64,000 bases of DNA, taken from NCBI GenBank assembly GCA_049603715.1, contig JBMYSW010000003.1:158142-222141 (forward strand), in the 5' to 3' direction. Below are positions 52,322-59,880 of this stretch, piece by piece (the stretch's first letter is position 1; each line of letters begins with the position of its first letter). Source of the stretch: Pontibacterium sp049603715 (lineage in GTDB: Bacteria > Pseudomonadota > Gammaproteobacteria > Pseudomonadales > Balneatricaceae). Made by a program: the position numbers and the translations under genes. Below the pieces are notes generated by a model that searched no databases, was not told the DNA's origin, and saw only the letters and a list, made by a program, of their open reading frames with translations.

Positions 52322-53062
52322 TTAAAGCAGTTGCCACAAGGTATCAAACACAATCTTTTGTGCGGCGGCGACTTCTTTTGAGTCGATCACTACCGCAGTA
52401 GGGTAGTTTTCAGACGCGAGGGAAATAATCGCACAACGGGGTGGGTAAATAGCGATATAAGCTGCATCCACCGCACCCTCGGTTTTAATCCACTTACGCT
52501 CAGATAAGGGGGCGTCTTCACCGCCGTCACCAATCGCAATCACTCGCACACCAATGTTTTTTTGGATGCGCTGGTTGGTAAAGTTAGGGAAGGGGCGGTA
52601 GAGATAAGGCCGTATGGGTTTGGCCGAAAAAACACAGTAATTTTTGTCAGTGCTTTGGCTGACAATACTTAAAATATCTTTGAGTACCCATTCAATTCCG
52701 GCGTCGCCTTCATAAAACTGCACATTAGCCGTGTTAAAGTCGGGCTTAAGGTGATGCAGCTCTGGTATCACACGGCTTTTTAACGACTCAATGGCCGTAT
52801 CCACTTTTTGCTTTTGTTCTTGGGCTAAAGACAAGAGTACATCTGGGTCACGGGCAGCAAAGACACGACGTGCACCTTTCGGTAAATAGGTGACCACACC
52901 CTTAGTTTGCAGGTCTTTGAGTGTTTCGTAGGTGGTACCACGGTTAAAACCCGCATGGGTCGCCACGGTGCGAATAGCGCTTGGACCTAAGCGCAAGAGT
53001 GACTTGTAAATAGCCACTTCGCGTTCCGAGAGGCCCAATGCTTGAAAGATTTCGTTATCCAT
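52322..53062 (-). CDS. TrmB-like transcriptional regulator
   Basis: From ATG 53062 the 246-residue product has an N-terminal winged helix of the TrmB type (LGLSEREVAIYKSLLRLGPS, FNRGTTYETLKDLQTKGVV). A coiled coil and a C-terminal effector-like domain with VIAIGDGGEDA follow. TrmB-like proteins often sense sugars. It is divergent from glmU, and an inverted repeat lies between them, so control of glmU-glmS or self-control is plausible. The extra 15 residues from 53107 would run through the operator, so 53062 is preferred. Confidence 0.75.
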   Translation of the reverse strand: MDNEIFQALGLSEREVAIYKSLLRLGPSAIRTVATHAGFNRGTTYETLKDLQTKGVVTYLPKGARRVFAARDPDVLLSLAQEQKQKVDTAIESLKSRVIPELHHLKPDFNTANVQFYEGDAGIEWVLKDILSIVSQSTDKNYCVFSAKPIRPYLYRPFPNFTNQRIQKNIGVRVIAIGDGGEDAPLSERKWIKTEGAVDAAYIAIYPPRCAIISLASENYPTAVVIDSKEVAAAQKIVFDTLWQLL

Positions 53063-53088
53063 AAAATATTTTGTCAATTTTTTAATGA

Positions 53089-53113
53089 CATAGTGTATTG
53101 GCAACACACTATG
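53089..53113. promoter_or_regulatory. Inverted repeat between the TrmB-like gene and glmU (operator candidate)
   Basis: CATAGTGT and ACACTATG form a perfect 8-bp inverted repeat with a 9-base spacer. It lies 27 bp upstream of the regulator start and about 97 bp upstream of glmU. The spacing suits a dimeric winged-helix protein. Confidence 0.5.
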
Positions 53114-53209
53114 GATTAATTAAAGTGATTTTACTAACACATTTTTTACCTCGCCGCCTAGTAAAGATGCTTTTAAGGCGCGGTCTTTAACCTAAGGAAA
53201 GAAACCTAC

Positions 53210-54583
53210 ATGTCTGTTGATGTTGTGATCCTCGCTGCGGGCCAAGGCAGCCGTATGAAATCTAAGCTTCCCAAAGTTCTTCATCCTGTGGGCGGCAAAG
53301 CCATGGTGCAGCACGTGATTGATACGGCGCAGCAGATCGACGGTGCGAAGGCACACGTTGTGGTAGGACACGGCGCAGAGCGTGTACAAGCTTTGCTAGA
53401 CGGCCAAGCGGTAACCTTTGCGCTACAAGCAGAACAGCTCGGCACGGGCCACGCAGTCGCTCAGGCGATGCCTGCCATTGGCAACGACGGTGTGGTGTTA
53501 GTGCTCTATGGCGATGTGCCTCTCACCCAAACCAAAACCATGGCGGAGTTGGTTGCGATTGCACAGGCGGGCGACTTTGGCTTGCTAACGGTGCACCTTG
53601 ACGACCCAACGGGTTACGGTCGTATCGTCCGTGACGAAAGCGAAAATGTTGTGGCGATTGTTGAGCACAAAGACGCGACGCCAGAGCAGCACAAAATCAC
53701 CGAAGTAAACACGGGTATTTTGAGCGTACCAAGCAGCAAGCTGCATGAGTGGTTACCTAAGCTTTCTTCAAACAACGCCCAAGGCGAGTACTACCTAACC
53801 GACGTTATTGCCATGGCCGCTAGCGAAGGTATGGCGATTAAAGCGATTCACCCAGATACCGAGCAAGAAGTGCAAGGTGTAAACAATCGTGTGCAACTGG
53901 CCGAGCTAGAACGTTGGTACCAAGCGCAGCAGGCTGAAAAGTTGATGGTCAATGGTGCAACCTTAGCTGACCCTGCCCGTGTCGATGTGCGCGGTACCGT
54001 GACACAAGGCAATGATATTTTCATCGATGTAAACGTTGTTCTTGAAGGTAATGTGACACTGGAAGACAACGTAGTTATCGAATCTAACTGTGTCATTCGC
54101 AATGCCCACATTGGCGAAGGTACGGTGATTAAAGCAAATAGTGTGATCGAAGATGCGGTTGTCGGGGCTGACTGTGATATCGGTCCATTTGCGCGTCTGC
54201 GTCCGGGAACAGAACTTGCTACTAAAGCCAAAGTAGGCAACTTTGTTGAAACCAAAAAAGCCAAGATTGGTAAAGGCTCTAAGGTAAATCACCTCAGCTA
54301 TGTGGGTGATGCGGTTGTCGGCGAAGGGGTCAACATTGGCGCAGGTACCATCACATGTAACTACGATGGTGCGAACAAACACCTTACGGAAATTGGTGAC
54401 GGTGCCTTTATTGGCTCAAACACCGCTTTGGTTGCACCGGTTAAGGTGGGTGCCCAAGCAACGATTGGTGCGGGAACTACGCTAACAGTGGCCGTTGATG
54501 ACGGCCAGCTGAGTGTGGCACGAGCCAAGCAAAAGAACATTAATAACTGGAAACGCCCGGTAAAAAAACCGGCGGGCCAGTAA
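53210..54583 (+). CDS. glmU: Bifunctional GlcNAc-1-P uridyltransferase / GlcN-1-P acetyltransferase GlmU
   Basis: The 457-residue enzyme makes UDP-GlcNAc. The N-terminal pyrophosphorylase carries LAAGQGSRMKSKLPKVLHP. The C-terminal left-handed beta helix has hexapeptide repeats (VVIESNCVIRNAHIG) and the acetyltransferase site region NVETKKAKIG-like FVETKKAKIGKGSK. It lies 19 bp before glmS, the previous step in the pathway. Confidence 0.98.
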   Translation: MSVDVVILAAGQGSRMKSKLPKVLHPVGGKAMVQHVIDTAQQIDGAKAHVVVGHGAERVQALLDGQAVTFALQAEQLGTGHAVAQAMPAIGNDGVVLVLYGDVPLTQTKTMAELVAIAQAGDFGLLTVHLDDPTGYGRIVRDESENVVAIVEHKDATPEQHKITEVNTGILSVPSSKLHEWLPKLSSNNAQGEYYLTDVIAMAASEGMAIKAIHPDTEQEVQGVNNRVQLAELERWYQAQQAEKLMVNGATLADPARVDVRGTVTQGNDIFIDVNVVLEGNVTLEDNVVIESNCVIRNAHIGEGTVIKANSVIEDAVVGADCDIGPFARLRPGTELATKAKVGNFVETKKAKIGKGSKVNHLSYVGDAVVGEGVNIGAGTITCNYDGANKHLTEIGDGAFIGSNTALVAPVKVGAQATIGAGTTLTVAVDDGQLSVARAKQKNINNWKRPVKKPAGQ

Positions 54584-54602
54584 GCGCACGGAGAGCTAGA
54601 AC

Positions 54603-56429
54603 ATGTGTGGAATTGTTGGAGCCATTGCTGCTCGCCCAGTCTCAGAAATTTTATTAGAAGGCCTTCGTCGCCTTGAATACCGCGGTTATGACTCTGCCGG
54701 TATGTGTGTATGGAACGGCGAAACCCTTGATCGCCGCCGTCGTATTGGCAAGGTGCAATCACTGGGTGATGCACTGGCCGAATCGCCACTACCTGGTTCT
54801 TTAGGTATTGCCCACACCCGTTGGGCGACTCACGGTAAGCCACTTGAGAAAAACGCGCACCCACATATGTCGGGTAGCCGTGTTGCCGTGGTACACAACG
54901 GTATTATTGAAAACTTCCAAGTGCTTAAAGACGAGCTAATGGCCAAAGGCTATGAGTTTACGTCTGACACAGACACCGAAGTGATTGCCCACTTGGTTGA
55001 TCTACAGCTAAGCGAAGGTCTTGAACTGCTAGAAGCGGTTCGCGCGAGTGTTGCTCAGCTAGAAGGTGCTTTCGCACTGGGTGTAATCGAAAAGAACAAT
55101 CCAGACTGCCTAATTGCTGCGCGCCAAGGTAGCCCATTGGTGATTGGTGTAGGTATTGGTGAGAACTTTATTGCGTCTGACCAGCTAGCTCTTTTGCCAG
55201 TTACTGACCGCTTTATGTTCCTAGACGAAGGCGACTTTGCAAAAATCACTCGCGAAGAAGTACTGGTTTGGGATAAAAACTCTGAGCCTGCTGAGCGTGA
55301 AGTGTCTCGTTACGAGCACAGCGTAACCGCTGCCGATAAAGGCGAATTTAAGCACTACATGCTTAAAGAGATTTACGAACAACCAGCGGTGGTAGGTGCC
55401 ACCATGGAAGGCCGTATTTCTAACGGTCGCCTACTAGAACAAGCGTTTGGTACAGAAGCAGCGCCTATTTTTGACCAAGTGAAGCAAGTACAAATCATTG
55501 CCTGTGGTACTAGTTACCACGCTGGTATGATCGCAAAATACTGGATCGAAGACTTGGTGGGCATTCCATGTATGGTCGAAGTAGCGAGTGAGTTCCGTTA
55601 CCGCACTGTCGTCATGCCAGAAGGAACCCTGTTCGTTAGCATCTCGCAATCGGGCGAAACCGCCGACACCTTGGCTGCCCTTCGCGAAGTGAAAGACAAA
55701 ATCTTGGCCAGTCTGACCATCTGTAACGTACCGGGCAGCTCTTTGGTACGTGAGTCTGACCTAGCGTTAATGACCAACGCCGGCCCAGAAATTGGTGTGG
55801 CCTCGACCAAAGCCTTCACCACTCAGTTGGTTGCTTTGTTGCTTACTACTATCGCTTTGGGTCGTCGTCACAACCTTTCGGCTGAAAAAGAAGAAGCGAT
55901 TATCGCTGAGATGCAAAAGCTACCTCAGTTGATTGCAACGTCCCTTGAAATGGATGCTGAAATTGCCGACATGTCGGCTGCCTTTGCCGAGAAGAACCAC
56001 AGCTTGTTCCTAGGTCGTGGCACCTTGTTCCCAGTGGCGATGGAAGGCGCGCTTAAGCTTAAAGAGATCTCTTACATCCACGCCGAAGCTTACCCAGCGG
56101 GTGAGCTAAAACACGGCCCACTGGCCCTTGTAGACAAAGAGATGCCGGTTATTACCGTTGCACCAGACAACGTAATGCTCGACAAACTCAAAGCTAACCT
56201 ACAAGAAGTAAAAGCCCGAGGTGGTGAGTTGTTTGTATTTGCAGGCAACAGCCTAGGTATGGAAAGCGAAGAAGGCGTTGAAGTGATGAAAATGCCTAAA
56301 GTGCCAACCATTCTTGAGCCGATTGTTTACACCGTGCCACTACAGTTGTTGTCGTACCACGTTGCCGTACTTAAAGGCACCGACGTCGACCAGCCACGTA
56401 ACTTGGCGAAGTCGGTAACAGTGGAATAA
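54603..56429 (+). CDS. glmS: Glutamine-fructose-6-phosphate aminotransferase GlmS
   Basis: The 608-residue enzyme makes glucosamine-6-phosphate. Cys2 of MCGIVGAIA is the glutaminase nucleophile. The two SIS sugar-isomerase domains include IIACGTSYHAG and SQSGETADTLAALRE. The end DQPRNLAKSVTVE is the conserved sequence whose codons form the Tn7 target site. A Tn7-like end begins 25 bp after the stop. Confidence 0.98.
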   Translation: MCGIVGAIAARPVSEILLEGLRRLEYRGYDSAGMCVWNGETLDRRRRIGKVQSLGDALAESPLPGSLGIAHTRWATHGKPLEKNAHPHMSGSRVAVVHNGIIENFQVLKDELMAKGYEFTSDTDTEVIAHLVDLQLSEGLELLEAVRASVAQLEGAFALGVIEKNNPDCLIAARQGSPLVIGVGIGENFIASDQLALLPVTDRFMFLDEGDFAKITREEVLVWDKNSEPAEREVSRYEHSVTAADKGEFKHYMLKEIYEQPAVVGATMEGRISNGRLLEQAFGTEAAPIFDQVKQVQIIACGTSYHAGMIAKYWIEDLVGIPCMVEVASEFRYRTVVMPEGTLFVSISQSGETADTLAALREVKDKILASLTICNVPGSSLVRESDLALMTNAGPEIGVASTKAFTTQLVALLLTTIALGRRHNLSAEKEEAIIAEMQKLPQLIATSLEMDAEIADMSAAFAEKNHSLFLGRGTLFPVAMEGALKLKEISYIHAEAYPAGELKHGPLALVDKEMPVITVAPDNVMLDKLKANLQEVKARGGELFVFAGNSLGMESEEGVEVMKMPKVPTILEPIVYTVPLQLLSYHVAVLKGTDVDQPRNLAKSVTVE

Positions 56430-56453
56430 ACAGCCAAGTAAATCGTTGCTTTT

Positions 56454-56530
56454 TGTGCGGTGACATTATAGTTTGATAAAAAACAATTAAGTTTGATATT
56501 TTACAATAATGTTTGATATTTTTTAGTCTC
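56454..56530 (+). repeat. Tn7-like transposon end with three TnsB-site-like repeats
   Basis: The end starts TGTGCGGTGAC, exactly 25 bp after the glmS stop, as for Tn7. GTTTGATA occurs at 56471, 56491 and 56511, a strict 20-bp period, as expected for TnsB-binding sites. This is the tnsA-proximal (right) end. The five bases before it, CTTTT, are the presumed target duplication. The repeats overlap the tnsA promoter region, so TnsB may repress its own operon. The opposite end was not found. Confidence 0.88.
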
Positions 56531-56564
56531 CTGCTATGCTCAAAAAATAAGCAGGAGGCTAGAT

Positions 56565-57383
56565 ATGTTAGATGCAGATAAACCGCTTGATCCTAAAGAT
56601 GGAAAGAAATTAAAAACCAGAGGCGTTGGCTCAGGGAAAAGCTATGAGCCATTTATAAAAGTCCACGAAATAAGCAGTACTGGTGAGAGCTATCGCATCC
56701 GAGGTCGAAACACTTCTAGAGCCCATCATCTTCTATCTCGCCTTGAGTTCTCCGCTTTCCTTGTATTTGACCGTTTCCATCTTACCTACGACATCAAAGA
56801 GCAATATCCTTTACCTATAGCTGATTCCTTGAGTATTTGTTCTCGTTTGGGAATTAAGCACCCTCAAATACGCAACAAACTAAAAGTCGTTACCACAGAT
56901 CTTGTGGTTGAACTGAACAACAAGCCTTCTATCGCTGTAGCGGTTAAGTACGCCAGTGATTTAGACAACTTACGTACTGTTGAGAAGCTTCAAATTGAAA
57001 AACTGTATTGGGAAGAGCATGGCTATGAATGGAAGCTGTTCACAGACCAAGAAATTCCAGCGATTGTGAAAGAGAATCTTGAATGGCTTCATGCTGCTAG
57101 CCTGAATTCACATGATCTATATGAAGAGCTGTCCTTCGAGGATATTTCGACTGTAGTAAGCCGGTTATCAGGATCAGATAAGAAGCTCGCTACAGTTTGT
57201 GCTGCTATGGATGATCAGTATGAATGTAGCGCAGGCTTTCATATTGGCGTGATTCGTAATGCTGCCGCTGCAAATTTGATTGATGTTCCTTTAGACATTG
57301 TATTTAGAAATTGGCGTGCAACAGATGTCTCTATGATTGTTGGCCTAGATTCAATCAAAGGCGGATTGTCTGATGTATCTTAA
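56565..57383 (+). CDS. tnsA: TnsA-like transposon endonuclease
   Basis: The 272-residue protein has the TnsA restriction-endonuclease core: Glu in SRLEFSAFLVF, Asp in VVTTDLVVEL and Lys in AVAVKYASDL. A C-terminal winged-helix region follows. With TnsB it cuts the 5' strands, giving cut-and-paste transposition. AGGAGG precedes the ATG by 6 bases. Its 3' end overlaps tnsB by 11 bp. Confidence 0.93.
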   Translation: MLDADKPLDPKDGKKLKTRGVGSGKSYEPFIKVHEISSTGESYRIRGRNTSRAHHLLSRLEFSAFLVFDRFHLTYDIKEQYPLPIADSLSICSRLGIKHPQIRNKLKVVTTDLVVELNNKPSIAVAVKYASDLDNLRTVEKLQIEKLYWEEHGYEWKLFTDQEIPAIVKENLEWLHAASLNSHDLYEELSFEDISTVVSRLSGSDKKLATVCAAMDDQYECSAGFHIGVIRNAAAANLIDVPLDIVFRNWRATDVSMIVGLDSIKGGLSDVS

Positions 57384-59433
57384 CAAAGTATTTCTCGATC
57401 CTCATTCGGATAACCCAACCCAGATTCGAGTAGTCTATGAATATGTCGATTTCCTAATGCTTATCGATATTCATGATGAGAAGGCGTGGCCATACCGAGT
57501 AGGTCTTGATGAGTTTGAAAGTTTATCATTAGAAGCGATACCTGATCCGATTACGTTAGTAACACCAGAGGTTGGCTCTAAAGCTGAAGAAATAAGAGAT
57601 CGGGCTTACCGTTCGGTATCTTTATTGTTAACAGACTATTTTTCCTTGTTCGATAAAAAGCTTAGAAATCAGAAGGTTAAATCCGTTTTAGAAGTAACGG
57701 ATGAGCCTAGGCTATACGTTACACGGCAGCTGCGTCGATACTGGCAGAGAGGGATGACTCCTGATGCCCTAGCTCCAGATTATTCAAAGTGTGGGGCTCC
57801 TGGACAAGATCGTGTAGGGACGCAAAAGCTTGGTAGTAAACGTACTACATCTCCTGGGGAAGGCGTCCCAATAACAGAGGAAGTGGCGAATTTTTTCAGG
57901 TTAGCAATCGAAGGCTTTTATCTGGTGAAGGGGGACGTCGACCTCAAAGCGGCTAGAACGAAGGCTAATGGCTTCCTTAAATCAAAGTACCCCAAAATCA
58001 AAAAAGAAGATCTTCCGACTGAGAGGCAGTTTCGATACTTTTACAATAAGCACTACGCTAAGCCTCTTGTTGTTAAAGCTCGCACTCCATCTATTCAATA
58101 CGCAAAAGACGTTCTACCAAGCCATAGTACATCTGCTACAAATAACTTCGGACCTGGAGCTCGTTATGAAATTGATGCGACCATTGCTGACTTGCACCTT
58201 GTGTCTGAGTATGATCCAGACAGGATCGTAGGTCGCCCAATCGTATATAAAGTCAAAGATGTATTTAGTCGCATGACTGTTGGCTTATATGTAGGACTAG
58301 AAAACCCTTCTTGGGCAACCGCATCAATCGCTCTTGCGCATGCGTTCTGTGACAAAGTTGAGTACTGTCGCAAGTTCGGCATAGAGATTACTGAAAGTGA
58401 TTGGCCAAGCGTTGGAACGCCTGCAACGATCACAGCCGACCGTGGGGAATTGCTTGGGAAACACGGAGATATCTTAGTAAATCGATTTGGTATTACGTTA
58501 TCCAATACCAGAGCATATCGAGGCGATGATAAAGGCATCGTTGAAAAGTCATTCCATATGATGCACGTGGAAATCCTTCCTTATGTGGAAGGAAAGGTAG
58601 AGCCTGTAAATGGAAAGAAAAAAGCAGGAAAGCGGACAGAGTTATCAGCAAACCTAACACTCTATGATTTTACAAAAATGGTGATCATCTCTGAAATCAA
58701 TCGTAATACATCTATCCCCTTAGAAGGCTATGACTTTGAATCTGACATGCCTACAGATTTGCCTGCGATACCTGTAAGACTCTGGCAATGGGGAGTGAAA
58801 AATAGGACGGGAGTTTTGAGAGAGGTTGATCCAAAGTTAACCTATGTGAATATGCTGCCTCATAGTAAGGCGACGGTATCGCCCTCAGGAATATGTTTTA
58901 AAGGGATGTACTACACCTGCGCAGAAGCAGTTGAGCTAGGCTGGTTCCACAAGAATAGATCAGTACCTCGTCCAAAAAGCATAGAAGTGGCTTACGATCC
59001 GTTAAATACGAATGTTCTATATGTCAGACCTGATAATAAGTTCGATAGCGTATGGCAATGTTCATTACAGAATCGAAGTCGTCGATATCAAGATATGAGT
59101 CTAGTAGAAGCAATGTCGATTCGAACAGAATCAAGGTCTACCTACGCTGAAGCTCAGCAAGAATCGGATTATAAAGCCCCAGATCTTCAAAAGGAGCTTG
59201 AGATGATTACTCAACTTGCATACAAGAGGCAGCAATCTTCGGAGTCGTCTAATAACTCAAAACGGCTAAGTGGTATTCGTAATAACCGAGATCAGGAAAG
59301 AGAAATAGAGCGTCAAAAAAACAGAGAGTCTGCGAAACCACCTAAGAGCAAGGAAACAGCAACAGTCACTTCCATCAACTCTGGCAAAGAAATTGATCAG
59401 GGATTCGACTACCCAGACTTGGATGATTTTTAA
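57373..59433 (+). CDS. tnsB: TnsB-like DDE transposase
   Basis: The 686-residue transposase has an N-terminal DNA-binding part and an integrase core. The catalytic acids are Asp in ARYEIDATIADLHLV, Asp in ITADRGELLG and Glu in DDKGIVEKSFHMM. A C-terminal beta barrel and a polar tail that normally contacts TnsC (KEIDQGFDYPDLDDF) follow. It looks complete and intact although its partner TnsC is broken. Confidence 0.94.
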   Translation: MYLNKVFLDPHSDNPTQIRVVYEYVDFLMLIDIHDEKAWPYRVGLDEFESLSLEAIPDPITLVTPEVGSKAEEIRDRAYRSVSLLLTDYFSLFDKKLRNQKVKSVLEVTDEPRLYVTRQLRRYWQRGMTPDALAPDYSKCGAPGQDRVGTQKLGSKRTTSPGEGVPITEEVANFFRLAIEGFYLVKGDVDLKAARTKANGFLKSKYPKIKKEDLPTERQFRYFYNKHYAKPLVVKARTPSIQYAKDVLPSHSTSATNNFGPGARYEIDATIADLHLVSEYDPDRIVGRPIVYKVKDVFSRMTVGLYVGLENPSWATASIALAHAFCDKVEYCRKFGIEITESDWPSVGTPATITADRGELLGKHGDILVNRFGITLSNTRAYRGDDKGIVEKSFHMMHVEILPYVEGKVEPVNGKKKAGKRTELSANLTLYDFTKMVIISEINRNTSIPLEGYDFESDMPTDLPAIPVRLWQWGVKNRTGVLREVDPKLTYVNMLPHSKATVSPSGICFKGMYYTCAEAVELGWFHKNRSVPRPKSIEVAYDPLNTNVLYVRPDNKFDSVWQCSLQNRSRRYQDMSLVEAMSIRTESRSTYAEAQQESDYKAPDLQKELEMITQLAYKRQQSSESSNNSKRLSGIRNNRDQEREIERQKNRESAKPPKSKETATVTSINSGKEIDQGFDYPDLDDF

Positions 59434-59444
59434 GAGATAATCAC

Positions 59445-59624
59445 ATGGCCGTATTTGAAACAGCGAAATACATCGACGCAGAGATTGATGAATACGAAGG
59501 TCACCCATTAATCAATGCATTGCCACCTATTAATTCACAAAAAGACACAGCAGTCTTGATAAGACGTATTCCTGTTGTTAGCGCTGAAGAAGTGGCGTTA
59601 CCTGCCCAAGTTACCCATGAATAG
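59445..59624 (+). pseudogene. tnsC: Truncated tnsC (N-terminal fragment)
   Basis: A 59-codon frame 11 bp after tnsB contains YEGHPLINALPPI and LIRRIPVVSAEEVALP, the usual TnsC N-terminus. It ends at TAG after THE. The AAA+ ATPase domain with its Walker motifs is missing. The break adjoins an IS3-like remnant. Without TnsC the transposition complex cannot be activated. Confidence 0.8.
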
Positions 59625-59669
59625 TAGACACCTTGTATAGTTATATTAACGCTATATGGAGGTGCTCTC

Positions 59670-59879
59670 ATGGCACGAAAAACACATCAGCGTTACACCG
59701 AGCAGTTTCGCAGGTCGGCGGTCAGGCGCGCCGAGCAACCAGGAGTTATCCAAGCGTAAGTAGTTGAAGAAATTGAAATTAGCGCTCAGCAAGCCTCGAA
59801 CTGGAAGCAGTTGTTTTCTGGTTTATATGAGTTCAAGCAAAGGCTCGTCACCGACTATAGACAACCTAAAAGGAATTTA
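59670..59879 (+). pseudogene. IS3-family OrfA transposase remnant
   Basis: The frame reads RKTHQRYTEQFRRSAVRRAE, then a TAA at 59757. In the same frame it continues VVEEIEISAQQASNWKQLFS. This is the helix-turn-helix part of IS3-type OrfA (TPEFR..AV, SAQQ..NWK). The in-frame stop and the loss of OrfB show that it is dead. AGGTG precedes its ATG. It separates the tnsC fragment from the patatin gene. Confidence 0.7.
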
Positions 59880-59880
59880 A

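Larger units (their letters stand above)
56454..59624 (+). mobile_element. Tn7-like transposon, truncated in tnsC
   Basis: The right end, tnsA, tnsB and the first ~55 codons of tnsC are present at the glmS attachment site. The tnsC frame then stops, and IS3-type sequence follows. No TnsD/TniQ or second end is visible up to 64000, so this copy should not move on its own. Genes after 59880 may be old cargo. Confidence 0.85.
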
